Shown here in pieces: positions 1 to 6,555 of a stretch of DNA of 64,000 bases. Both the position numbers and the translations under genes were made by a program. The notes beneath the pieces were generated by a model. That model had not been told where the DNA came from and made no database searches. It saw only the letters and a program-made list of their open reading frames with translations. Where the stretch lies: the NCBI GenBank assembly GCA_023398955.1, contig JAEWRL010000144.1, positions 186,001-250,000 on the forward strand, in the 5' to 3' direction. Position 1 is the first letter of the stretch; each line of letters starts with the position of its first letter. This DNA is from Pseudomonadota bacterium (GTDB taxonomy: Bacteria > Myxococcota_A > Polyangia > Polyangiales > Polyangiaceae).

Positions 1-1072
1 CCCGCTGCATGATGGTGAGCGGCTGGGTGCCTCGAACCGCTTCCCATGTGACCCCGGTGCTACGCAGGTCATGGAACCGGATGGGAGCCACGCCAGGCCC
101 GCGCTCGAACAGGGCAGGGCGGTCTACTCCCGCAACCTTGAGCAGCCGCTTGAACGACTCGGAGAGGTGTTGCCGGGGCGCCATTGCGAACACGTCGCCT
201 CGCCCGCCGGACTCATCATGCATGGCCTGTAGGAGCGGCAGAAGCGCGGGCTCGATGGGGATCAGGCGAGGGGTCCTGGACTTGGTGGCCTTGAGCTTCC
301 CGGTCGTCACGCTGAAGCTTTTGGTGATCGAGATGGTGCCGTGTTCGAGGTCGACGTCGGACCAATGCAGGGCCCGGAGCTCTCCAGACCGCATGTAGGT
401 GTAGACCGCGACGGCCACAAGACGCCGCCAGGTGAGAGGAACCCGCTCGCACTCGACGAACCGAAGCAGCTCGCTCGGGTAGAGGTATTGCAGGCCAGTG
501 CGGTTGCCACGGTCTGGCCCGCGGACGCTCTCCGCCGGATTGTCGTCGCGGCATCGGAGCGTCGCGACCTTGGAGTCACTCGCATCGCTCGCCATCTTGG
601 TGGCAGTGCCCCAAACGTTGGCCGCCGTCTTCCACGCGATGGCATCGCCCTGGACCTTCTCGTCGAGCTCGGTGGCGAGCCTCCGGAAGTCCTCCCGGGT
701 CCACTCCCGTGGATGCTTGGACCCCAGGACGGCGGCAATGTGGTGCGTCCAGTGGCCGAGCGAAACGTCTGCAGAGGTGAGGCCACGGGCAACGCGGTCG
801 GAGTGCCAGACCTGAACCCAGCCTGCCGCCGTCTCTTTGGCGACACTCGGGCGAGAGCCCCTCTTGCCGCTCTTTGCCGCAAGCTCGCTGGCGTGCGTCG
901 TGCGCTCCTTCGCCATCTCGAGGGACGTGCCCCTGGGGAACGGCGGAAGCCTCTTCCTAGAGCCGTCAGCGAGGGTAACGATGCCTTGCAGGCGCCCGTC
1001 AGAGAGCTTGATGATGGTGCCGGTTCTGGGGCGGCCGCCCTTGCTTGTTCGATCTTCGTTGCTACGTGTCAT
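1..1072 (-). CDS. tyrosine recombinase / phage integrase, C-terminus cut by window edge
   Basis: This site-specific recombinase would insert and excise the element. Translation from an ATG at 1072 is open to the window edge (about 357 codons). A basic, Gly-rich N-terminus and a DNA-binding helical domain precede the catalytic domain, where YMRSGELRALHWSDVD carries catalytic Arg I and FHDLRSTG carries the His-x-x-Arg box. The nucleophilic Tyr would lie just beyond base 1. The start is supported by AAGGAG nine bases upstream. It is the leftmost gene of the element and points outward, as integrases next to an attachment site often do. Confidence 0.92.
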   Translation of the reverse strand, partial: MTRSNEDRTSKGGRPRTGTIIKLSDGRLQGIVTLADGSRKRLPPFPRGTSLEMAKERTTHASELAAKSGKRGSRPSVAKETAAGWVQVWHSDRVARGLTSADVSLGHWTHHIAAVLGSKHPREWTREDFRRLATELDEKVQGDAIAWKTAANVWGTATKMASDASDSKVATLRCRDDNPAESVRGPDRGNRTGLQYLYPSELLRFVECERVPLTWRRLVAVAVYTYMRSGELRALHWSDVDLEHGTISITKSFSVTTGKLKATKSRTPRLIPIEPALLPLLQAMHDESGGRGDVFAMAPRQHLSESFKRLLKVAGVDRPALFERGPGVAPIRFHDLRSTGVTWEAVRGTQPLTIMQR

Positions 1073-1138
1073 CAATCGGATCTCCTTCGCAGGTCCGGTC
1101 AGAGCCAGGGTGTGTCCGCACCGCTGGCTCATTATCGA

Positions 1139-1615
1139 TCATGGAGTAGGTTCGTCTGGGTCGGTGAGTTCATCAACCCGTGCGCGGATTGCTTCGTAGT
1201 ACACTTCGTGTAGCGGGTTACCGCGCTCCAGTTCAGCGATCAGTTCGTTGTAGTTCGTGCTGCAGTGGCGGTTTCGGGTTGCTACGCCGTTCGACGTGTG
1301 TGCGGATCTGTCGCCGATCGCGTACTCTTCGTAGGTAGGCGCGTAATGGTGAGCAACATCGTAGTGCTCTGCCTCCCCAGTCACGCGCACGAGTGCTTCC
1401 GCCACCGATCTCGCGTCATCAGCGAGAGTGTCTTCCGCCCACTCTTTCAGGCAGATTGAACAGAACCATTCGTTCTGCAGGCTCAGTTCGCTGCGGGCAG
1501 CATCGCTCGCGATTGATGGCAGTCTTAGCTCCTTGACGTTTTGCAGCTCGTCTTGAGTGTTGTTCCCGCAGTCGCATTGCTGCGCTTGCGTGTCAGGTCC
1601 ATTCGTGCTTGCCAT
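1139..1615 (-). CDS. hypothetical protein with paired Cys motifs
   Basis: A 158-residue acidic protein of unknown function, the second gene upstream of the integrase. It has two Cys-containing sites, CDCG near residue 14 and CSIC near residue 53, which could bind a metal, followed by a charged helical region rich in Glu and His. No family is recognised. It lies in the leftward regulatory and integration block between a ribbon-helix-helix-like gene and the integrase, so a role in element control is possible but is only inferred from position. Confidence 0.65.
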   Translation of the reverse strand: MASTNGPDTQAQQCDCGNNTQDELQNVKELRLPSIASDAARSELSLQNEWFCSICLKEWAEDTLADDARSVAEALVRVTGEAEHYDVAHHYAPTYEEYAIGDRSAHTSNGVATRNRHCSTNYNELIAELERGNPLHEVYYEAIRARVDELTDPDEPTP

Positions 1616-1681
1616 TCGTGTGATTGCTCCAGTCAGGTCCGGTCATGCCCCGGGCTGGTTGCACAGCGCCGGGGTTCTTGT

Positions 1682-1882
1682 TCAGAGGGTCGCCACCTTG
1701 GGGGGTGACTTGGGTTCCACGATGCCGAGTTCGGTGGCCCAGCGTCGAACCGCTCGGCGTAGAATGTCGGAGCGGGTCATCTCCTGGTGTTCGCACAGGG
1801 CGGCCAGGATTGCGTCATCGCGCTCGTTCAGCTGAACGCTCGTGATCTTCAGGTTCGGCTCTTTCGTCTTGGGTTTCGGCAT
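1682..1882 (-). CDS. small ribbon-helix-helix-like DNA-binding protein
   Basis: A 66-residue protein with a basic N-terminus, a short strand (NLKITSVQLNERDDAIL) and two helices ending in TRSDILRRAVRRWATE. This pattern matches CopG/Arc-type ribbon-helix-helix repressors, in which the strand pairs in a dimer and contacts DNA. It sits between the integrase block and the CGTACG cluster, where an element repressor or excision regulator would be expected. The family call rests on pattern only; its target is unknown. Confidence 0.65.
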   Translation of the reverse strand: MPKPKTKEPNLKITSVQLNERDDAILAALCEHQEMTRSDILRRAVRRWATELGIVEPKSPPKVATL

Positions 1883-1893
1883 GGTCCTACCGG

Positions 1894-1923
1894 AAAAGCC
1901 CCTCGGGCCGGAGCCGGAGGGGC
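1894..1923 (-). terminator. probable terminator or attenuator hairpin
   Basis: GCCCCTC (1898-1904) and GAGGGGC (1917-1923) form a 7-bp stem with a 12-base loop. On the minus strand it is followed by TTTT (1897-1894). It lies between the gene ending at 1942 and the gene starting at 1882, so it could end or attenuate the leftward transcript. The T run is short. Confidence 0.5.
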
Positions 1924-1941
1924 GGGTCTTGGGCGCCTCTC

Positions 1942-2202
1942 TCAGGGGAGGCGAACTAGGTGACGCGGGAAGCCGTTCACGCTGAGTGCAGCTTCGTGGT
2001 CCTGCCAGCGAAGCGCGGCCGCGTTGTCATTCTGGATGGCCCGAAGCTGGCCGGCTCGGGTCAGCTCGAAGAGCGCCTCGTCCATCTCCGCTCGCTCGAT
2101 GTGGGCCAACTCGGCCCGGAGGGTGGTCAGGGAGACGTAACCCGTCTCGCTCTTGGGCATGTTCGCCAGGGTTGCCAGGGTCTCTTGTGCCGCCGTCATC
2201 AT
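1942..2202 (-). CDS. small winged-helix-like protein
   Basis: An 86-residue protein with an HTH-type arrangement: SETGYVSLTTLRAELAHI followed by a recognition-like helix DEALFELTRAGQLRAI and a short C-terminal strand. It resembles small winged-helix domains of phage regulators, although no exact family is recognised. Two adjacent ATG codons open the gene (2202 and 2199) and there is no Shine-Dalgarno sequence. A -10-like hexamer lies only seven bases upstream, which suggests a leaderless transcript. The CGTACG operator-like cluster begins 75 bp upstream. Confidence 0.6.
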   Translation of the reverse strand: MMTAAQETLATLANMPKSETGYVSLTTLRAELAHIERAEMDEALFELTRAGQLRAIQNDNAAALRWQDHEAALSVNGFPRHLVRLP

Positions 2203-2209
2203 GAGAGAC

Positions 2210-2239
2210 GTTATGGATCGTGACTCCCCGGAGGGTCAA
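2210..2239 (-). promoter_or_regulatory. sigma-70-like promoter for the gene starting at 2202
   Basis: On the minus strand TTGACC (2239-2234), an 18-base spacer and CATAAC (2215-2210) resemble -35 and -10 boxes. The predicted transcription start coincides with the ATG at 2202 within a base or two, predicting a leaderless mRNA. Confidence 0.45.
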
Positions 2240-2276
2240 TAAGGTTTCTGTGTCCGCCGTGTCGATTGTCTCTAAG

Positions 2277-2397
2277 CGTACGGAATCGCGTACGAATCCG
2301 GTGCGAGTTTTCTTGGCGGTTCTGCTACTTTTCCAGCGTTACCGTCGTACGGCCGTACGGTTCCCATGTGAGCCTATTGCGTACGGCCGCCCGTACG
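2277..2397. promoter_or_regulatory. operator-like cluster of six CGTACG palindromes
   Basis: CGTACG occurs at 2277, 2289, 2346, 2354, 2380 and 2392, forming three pairs with centre spacings of 12, 8 and 12 bp. The cluster sits in the 501-bp gap between the leftward gene at 2202 and the rightward gene at 2704. A repressor binding paired palindromes would fit this layout. The binding protein is unknown; the small DNA-binding genes at 1682 and 1942 are candidates by position. Confidence 0.55.
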
Positions 2398-2408
2398 GGT
2401 CGCCATGA

Positions 2409-2729
2409 GGGTTATGGTTCTACGTCGCCCGGCGCCGACGGGGATCCGTCGCCCAGGCCTCGAGGAAACGTCTGCTCGAGCAGCTGACGACGGAGCTCCA
2501 CCACCGGAAATGGCGATGCGTCGCTCAGGCCCTCGGAGACGAGCCTCCCGTCGCTCGGCGCCGTCGTCGACGCATCGAGGCAACGGCGCTACTTGCCGCG
2601 CAGCCGAGCCCAGAACTCGCGTTCATTCTGTGCAGGGTAGGTGGAAGGCCGACCATCTTGGGACAGGGATTCTTGGAGCAGGAAAGGTGCTACACTAATC
2701 TTGATGACCACCCAGCCCGTTCGTGGTGA
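2409..2729 (+). other. open frame without ATG/GTG start, possible gene remnant
   Basis: This frame is open for about 107 codons and looks protein-like in its first half (basic stretch, then helix-like KRLLEQLTTEL), but it begins directly after a TGA and has no usual start codon. It occupies most of the otherwise empty gap after the operator cluster and overlaps the start of the gene at 2704. It may be a decayed regulator, or chance in GC-rich DNA. Confidence 0.2.
2691..2703 (+). promoter_or_regulatory. extended -10 promoter directly upstream of the gene at 2704
   Basis: TACACT (2691-2696), preceded by TGC, gives an extended -10 element. It ends seven bases before the ATG at 2704, so the transcript would be leaderless or nearly so. 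No good -35 box is seen. Confidence 0.4.
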
Positions 2730-2946
2730 ATTGCACCGTCTCCTGCCCAGCGGCAGCGTGGACGTGATACCGCTCACCACCGAGCAGTTGGAGGACGCGA
2801 GGAACCTCTTCGGGCCCCACGAGCTACCAAACGTGATCTTCTTCTACGCGGACGGAAGCCGCCGGAGGCCGTGGCGCTTCATCGATCCGGACGCCAAGAT
2901 CCGTCAGCACGTGGACGAGGATGGGAACCTGGTAGTCTCGTTCTAG
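2704..2946 (+). CDS. small hypothetical protein, rightward
   Basis: An 80-residue protein of unknown function and one of only three rightward genes in the element. Its sequence is a plausible small alpha/beta fold, ending in strands with FFYADGSRRRPWRFIDPDAKI. An in-frame ATG 63 bases upstream would lengthen it, but the start at 2704 lies right behind a -10-like box and gives a more natural N-terminus. It converges on the MazG-like gene with a six-base gap. It could be under control of the CGTACG cluster. Confidence 0.5.
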   Translation: MTTQPVRGELHRLLPSGSVDVIPLTTEQLEDARNLFGPHELPNVIFFYADGSRRRPWRFIDPDAKIRQHVDEDGNLVVSF

Positions 2947-2952
2947 GGCTGG

Positions 2953-3354
2953 TCAAGGCCGCTCGCGCGTCCCTTCCGGTAGTTCGGGAGCCACATCAAC
3001 CGCCGGCAACGTGATCCGAATCGGGAAGCGCCCGTCGCTCCCGAAGACGCGGTGCAACTGGGCGACGACCTCGGGAGGCATGCTCGCCCGGACGGGGCTG
3101 GGCGTCTCCGAGGCCTCGAGGCGACGGCTGACGTTCTCGAGTCGCTGCCAGAGGATGAACGACCAGGCGCAGACGTCGACCAGCTCCTCCTGAATCTCGG
3201 AAACGAGGTCGTCGGGGCGCTTGGAGAACGAGCGGTCGCCGTACGCTCCGCGGCCCTTGTTGAGGCGGGCAACGACCGTTTGAATGAACTGTGGAAGGGA
3301 TGCGAGAGGGTCTGGCATGGGGACTTTCATCGAACAGGTGGACGATGGTCGCAT
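2953..3354 (-). CDS. MazG-like / all-alpha NTP pyrophosphohydrolase-like phage protein
   Basis: A 133-residue protein, or 125 residues if the ATG at 3330 is used. Its centre, RLNKGRGAYGDRSFSKRP then EIQEELVDVCAWSFILWQRL, resembles the helical Glu/Asp metal-binding core (ExxEx12-28ExxD) of MazG/dUTPase-type nucleotide pyrophosphatases that phages use to alter nucleotide pools. The second acidic pair is not clear, so catalysis is not assured. It lies immediately downstream, on the minus strand, of three 12-bp iteron-like repeats, which may control it. Confidence 0.55.
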   Translation of the reverse strand: MRPSSTCSMKVPMPDPLASLPQFIQTVVARLNKGRGAYGDRSFSKRPDDLVSEIQEELVDVCAWSFILWQRLENVSRRLEASETPSPVRASMPPEVVAQLHRVFGSDGRFPIRITLPAVDVAPELPEGTRERP

Positions 3355-3390
3355 CGCGATCCATCATCCGGCATAGCCGCGCAGGGCTTC

Positions 3391-3426
3391 GAATACTGCG
3401 ACAAATTCTGCGACGAATACTGCGAC
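3391..3426. repeat. three tandem 12-bp iteron-like repeats
   Basis: GAATACTGCGAC (3391-3402), AAATTCTGCGAC (3403-3414) and GAATACTGCGAC (3415-3426) lie head to tail in the gap between the coiled-coil gene (stop at 3430) and the MazG-like gene (start at 3354). Outer copies are identical and the middle differs at three positions. They look like operator or iteron sites for one protein. Confidence 0.7.
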
Positions 3427-3429
3427 CCC

Positions 3430-4071
3430 CTAAACGTCCTGCGGCGGCGGACCCGGATAGTCACCGTGCCCGAACAGCCAGCGCGCGTAGGTGAGGTTGT
3501 CCATGGGCTTCTCGGCCTCGTGGAACTCGCGGATGGCCTCGCTCCAGACGGCCTGAAAAGCGACCGTGACGTCGCCTCCCGGCGTCCGTGGCCCGCCGTC
3601 GAGACCTGCTTCGGCGAGGGCGGCGCGCATTGCTTCGTAGGGCCGTTCGAAGTCGCGGCGCGCCCTCTTGACGACCTTCATGGCGCGGCCGTAGCTTCGG
3701 GCGGCGCGCTGGATGAGGGCGATGCACTGGCTCCAGGTCTCGTCCCACTCAGTGACATCGGCAGCGGCGCGCTCGAACCGATCGATCGCGGCCTGGACAT
3801 ATCGCGTCTGTTGCCGCTTGCGCTCCCGCTCGAGGTTTTGCTTGCAGCCCTCGACCAAGTAGCGCTTCACGTTGACGACCGTTTCGGCCTCGAGCAGGGC
3901 GTTGCTGTCGACGTAGCGCGCTTGCCTGGACGCCTGCTCGCGAATGCAAGCGGCCTGCGCCTGCTCGGCGTCCGTGAGATCCTGCTCGGCGTATCGGACC
4001 TTTGCTTCGAGCTCGTCCAGCTTGTGCTGGAGTCGTACCCGGATGATGCTCTCTGCGGGCGCGTCAGTCAC
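3430..4071 (-). CDS. coiled-coil phage protein downstream of the protease (scaffold-like position)
   Basis: A 213-residue protein starting at a GTG that overlaps the protease stop codon (GTGA at 4071). Residues about 12-150 are strongly helical and charged, consistent with a long coiled coil. The C-terminus is Gly/Pro-rich and ends in PGPPPQDV. In tailed phages a coiled-coil scaffold often follows the head protease, so a scaffolding or assembly role is possible from position. No family is recognised and no capsid gene follows. The open frame extends far upstream, but that part overlaps the protease gene. Confidence 0.65.
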   Translation of the reverse strand: MTDAPAESIIRVRLQHKLDELEAKVRYAEQDLTDAEQAQAACIREQASRQARYVDSNALLEAETVVNVKRYLVEGCKQNLERERKRQQTRYVQAAIDRFERAAADVTEWDETWSQCIALIQRAARSYGRAMKVVKRARRDFERPYEAMRAALAEAGLDGGPRTPGGDVTVAFQAVWSEAIREFHEAEKPMDNLTYARWLFGHGDYPGPPPQDV

Positions 4072-5093
4072 TTCACCACCGCTTCTTTCAGGCCCTGGAG
4101 GAACCGGGCCGCGACCTTTGCCTTCTCGATGAACGGTCGCGATGCGCTGTCGGTTTCGAGGCCATCCAAGTATTTGACTGTCTTCTCGATTTCGTCTCGC
4201 CCCGGCATGCGTTCGATGGCCGCCAGAACGCGCGAGGCGTAGTCGAACCCCGGGGTATTGCTGCGGTCCTGCGCGACCGATGCCGCGGCCTCCCGCGTGG
4301 CTGGCGTGTGCGCGTCGAGCGTTGGAGCCGCGCTCAGCTTGACGGGTCCTTGGGACGCCAATTGGCAGACGTCGCGCACGAACTGGCCAGCGCGGAACAT
4401 CTGCTCGGAGCGGTGGAGATCCTTGTGCCCCGGTGCGTTTGCGCTCAGGTAGTTGTTCGCGCGATCGATCTCGTTGATGCCAGGTTGGCCGTTGATCGCG
4501 TCGATGGTCCGAAGCACCGCGTGTTGGTGGTCGTTCACCGGCGGCTGCTCGCCCTGGAACCCCTGCGATGCCGCGATAGGCTCGAGTCCCTGGAGGAAGG
4601 GCTTGTTGGTGAGGGCGACGCTGGTCAAGGTCGGTCCCTGGCTGGTGCCCGAAACGGGGTCGATGAAGTTCGGATGAATCGCCACGCTGGTCCAGCGGTA
4701 CTCGCCCGCTCGAATCTGCTCGGCTGCGCGAGGCGTCCACTCGGTGAGCGCCCAGAGCTCGGTAGCACCGCTGCTCGTGCGAATGTCGAGGTCGTAGATC
4801 CAGCCGGTCGCGGGAACGCCGTGCTCGGCAACCCCGGGAAGCTGGAGCCCCTTCTCCGAGGCGTGCTCGTAGTCGAAGGGCACGACGGGACCTCGTCCGT
4901 ACTGGGGGTTCCGGCGGAAGTTCGCGACAACGGTCTCGAAGGTGTCCCGCGTGAACTCGAAGGGGCGAGTTCCTCCCTGGTAGCCTGCGTAGTTGCCGGC
5001 TGTCGCGATGTGAATCCAGCGGCGGCCCTGCTGGGGCGTAGTGCTGAGGAAGAGCGGGACTGGTGGCGCGATGTTGGGTGCTGTGATGTTCAT
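4068..5093 (-). CDS. phage Mu I-like head maturation protease
   Basis: A 341-residue protein resembling the Mu gpI protease/scaffold family, which cleaves scaffold and itself during head maturation. Typical blocks are PFDYEHASEKG (around residue 72), PATGWIYDL (around 94), LWALTEWTPRAAEQIRAGEYRWTS (113-136) and TSVALTNKPFL (157-167). The last 150 residues are helical, as expected for a scaffold portion. The start is the ATG overlapping the previous gene's stop (TGATG at 5095-5091). It is the best evidence that the element once had, or still serves, a capsid. Confidence 0.85.
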   Translation of the reverse strand: MNITAPNIAPPVPLFLSTTPQQGRRWIHIATAGNYAGYQGGTRPFEFTRDTFETVVANFRRNPQYGRGPVVPFDYEHASEKGLQLPGVAEHGVPATGWIYDLDIRTSSGATELWALTEWTPRAAEQIRAGEYRWTSVAIHPNFIDPVSGTSQGPTLTSVALTNKPFLQGLEPIAASQGFQGEQPPVNDHQHAVLRTIDAINGQPGINEIDRANNYLSANAPGHKDLHRSEQMFRAGQFVRDVCQLASQGPVKLSAAPTLDAHTPATREAAASVAQDRSNTPGFDYASRVLAAIERMPGRDEIEKTVKYLDGLETDSASRPFIEKAKVAARFLQGLKEAVVK

Positions 5094-5716
5094 CAGATGA
5101 TCTCCTCGGTGTACCAAACGAGGTCACTCCAGTTCTCGGGGATCGCTTCAGGAGGTGGCAGAGCATTGGGATTCCCCGTGTCGATGTGGGCGAACCACCC
5201 GCCGCCACCTTCGCGCCGCAAGTAGACGAGATGGTGACCGATTCGCGTTGGGATGAAGGTCTGGACGGATGAAGCTCCAACGGGATGGCTCCATCCGACA
5301 ACCCACGGATGGGGTTGCTCGACCGATGCCGCATGGAAGAGGCGGCCTCCAAGATCTACATCCAAAGGACCAGGGACACCGTTGACCACGCCTTTCAGCG
5401 TCACGGGCTCGCCCACTGTGCCGACGTAGCAGCGCATCGGGTATCCCTCACGCGGGTTGATGCGGCACACCCGCCACTTGTAGTAGTGCTTCCAGCGCTG
5501 GCCGTAGATGTAGCCCCATTTGTTCGAAGGTCCCCACTGTGTGCTGGCCAGAAACTTCTTGAGCTTTTCGCTCGGCCATCCCGGGTAGGGCGGATTAACC
5601 GTCGGGTCCGTACTGGCGAGCAAGAAGCCGACGGGGACGGCTCTCTTCGCAACGTATACAGGGTCGAGCCACTCCCGCACCTCGGCCCCTTCAACTTTTA
5701 GATCGAAGTCGGTCAT
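5093..5716 (-). CDS. unknown phage protein, Trp/Tyr-rich
   Basis: A 207-residue protein of unknown function lying between the terminase block and the protease, where a portal gene is normally found; it is much too short for a portal. It is rich in aromatic residues (WGYIYGQRWKHYYKWRVCR) and probably mainly beta. The start at 5716 is chosen because it overlaps the previous stop (ATGA). The C-terminal third has a Gly run and HIDTGNPNALPPPE. It could be a head or decoration protein, but nothing in the sequence proves that. Confidence 0.65.
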   Translation of the reverse strand: MTDFDLKVEGAEVREWLDPVYVAKRAVPVGFLLASTDPTVNPPYPGWPSEKLKKFLASTQWGPSNKWGYIYGQRWKHYYKWRVCRINPREGYPMRCYVGTVGEPVTLKGVVNGVPGPLDVDLGGRLFHAASVEQPHPWVVGWSHPVGASSVQTFIPTRIGHHLVYLRREGGGGWFAHIDTGNPNALPPPEAIPENWSDLVWYTEEII

Positions 5717-6168
5717 GGGCACCGCGCCTTTCTGGTCCGGATCGCGTCCTCGAAGGTGCGCGCCGTCACCGGGATCACCGGCATGGAGATCTCTGTCGCG
5801 ACACGCATCAAGCTGGCGCGCGGCGAGGCGAGCAGCATCCCGGGCGTGCATATCCGAACCTCCCCGGTGGAGGCATCGATGACCTCGATGTCGGCAGCGA
5901 CCAGGGCGCAATCCGCGGGAATGGGGATCGGAGAAACCGTTTCGGTGGCGATGGCAATCGTCTGCTCGAGCTCCCGGCGACGGGTCTCGAGGGCGTCACA
6001 TCGTGAGAGCGCGGCGTCCCGGAGCTCTTCCGCCGCGGCAAGCTCGCGCTGGAGTGAGCGGCACTCGGCATCAAGGACGGTCAATCGGGAACGGCTCAGG
6101 TCCTGGACAGGATCCGGCGTGGTGCTACGACCACCATCAGCCGCGTGGGGCGACAAATGCTGCGTCAT
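5713..6168 (-). CDS. small coiled-coil phage protein
   Basis: A 151-residue protein with a coiled-coil stretch at about residues 25-75 (LDAECRSLQRELAAAEELRD and following) and a C-terminal beta-like half including IEVIDASTGEVRICTPG. It is translationally coupled on both sides by ATGA overlaps. Function unknown. Together with its neighbours it forms a block of three unrecognised genes between terminase and protease. Confidence 0.6.
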   Translation of the reverse strand: MTQHLSPHAADGGRSTTPDPVQDLSRSRLTVLDAECRSLQRELAAAEELRDAALSRCDALETRRRELEQTIAIATETVSPIPIPADCALVAADIEVIDASTGEVRICTPGMLLASPRASLMRVATEISMPVIPVTARTFEDAIRTRKARCP

Positions 6169-6539
6169 CGGGCGAGCCCTCCTTCGCGCAGGTCCGCGAG
6201 CTCCGAGTCGGGCACGATATGCACCTGCGCGGACGCGGTCCGCGGATTCGACGCGAGCTGTGCTCGGAGGGATTCGACGAGCTCCGCGTCCGAGCAAAGC
6301 ACGTCGCCGCGCGTCACCGAGCCAGCGCTGCAAGTGACGGACTCGCACGCCTGGGCGGCGCAAGGCGGCAAGCTGTCGAGGCTCACCACCACGAGATTTG
6401 CTCGACCTCCGAGCGTGGCGGCTTGGTCTTCGAGCCGCGGAATTACGACGGACTCGAGGTCCTCGGCGCGCTCGTCCGCGGCCTTCGTTGTGCGTTTGGT
6501 TTCGGCAATCTTCTGGCGTAGCTGGTCGGGTGTGGGCAT
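6165..6539 (-). CDS. small hypothetical phage protein
   Basis: A 124-residue protein with a helical, charged N-terminus (PDQLRQKIAETKRTTKAADE) and three cysteines in the middle. The start at 6539 follows GAGAGAGAGA at a suitable distance; the open frame upstream overlaps the terminase C-terminus and is ignored. The stop overlaps the next start by ATGA. No family is recognised. Confidence 0.55.
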   Translation of the reverse strand: MPTPDQLRQKIAETKRTTKAADERAEDLESVVIPRLEDQAATLGGRANLVVVSLDSLPPCAAQACESVTCSAGSVTRGDVLCSDAELVESLRAQLASNPRTASAQVHIVPDSELADLREGGLAR

Positions 6540-6555
6540 GCGGTTTCTCTCTCTC

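Noticed and set aside
341..1213. Rightward open frame of 290 codons
   Set aside because: It is the complement of the integrase gene, which has catalytic motifs and a ribosome site; the rightward frame has neither.
3052..4242. Rightward open frame of 396 codons
   Set aside because: It covers the MazG-like, coiled-coil and protease genes on the other strand, which are supported by motifs and coupled stops and starts.
4072..5352. N-terminal extension of the coiled-coil gene giving a 640-codon frame
   Set aside because: The extra part lies over the protease gene in another frame and is Arg/Ser/Pro-rich with no fold; the GTG at 4071 gives the coupled start.
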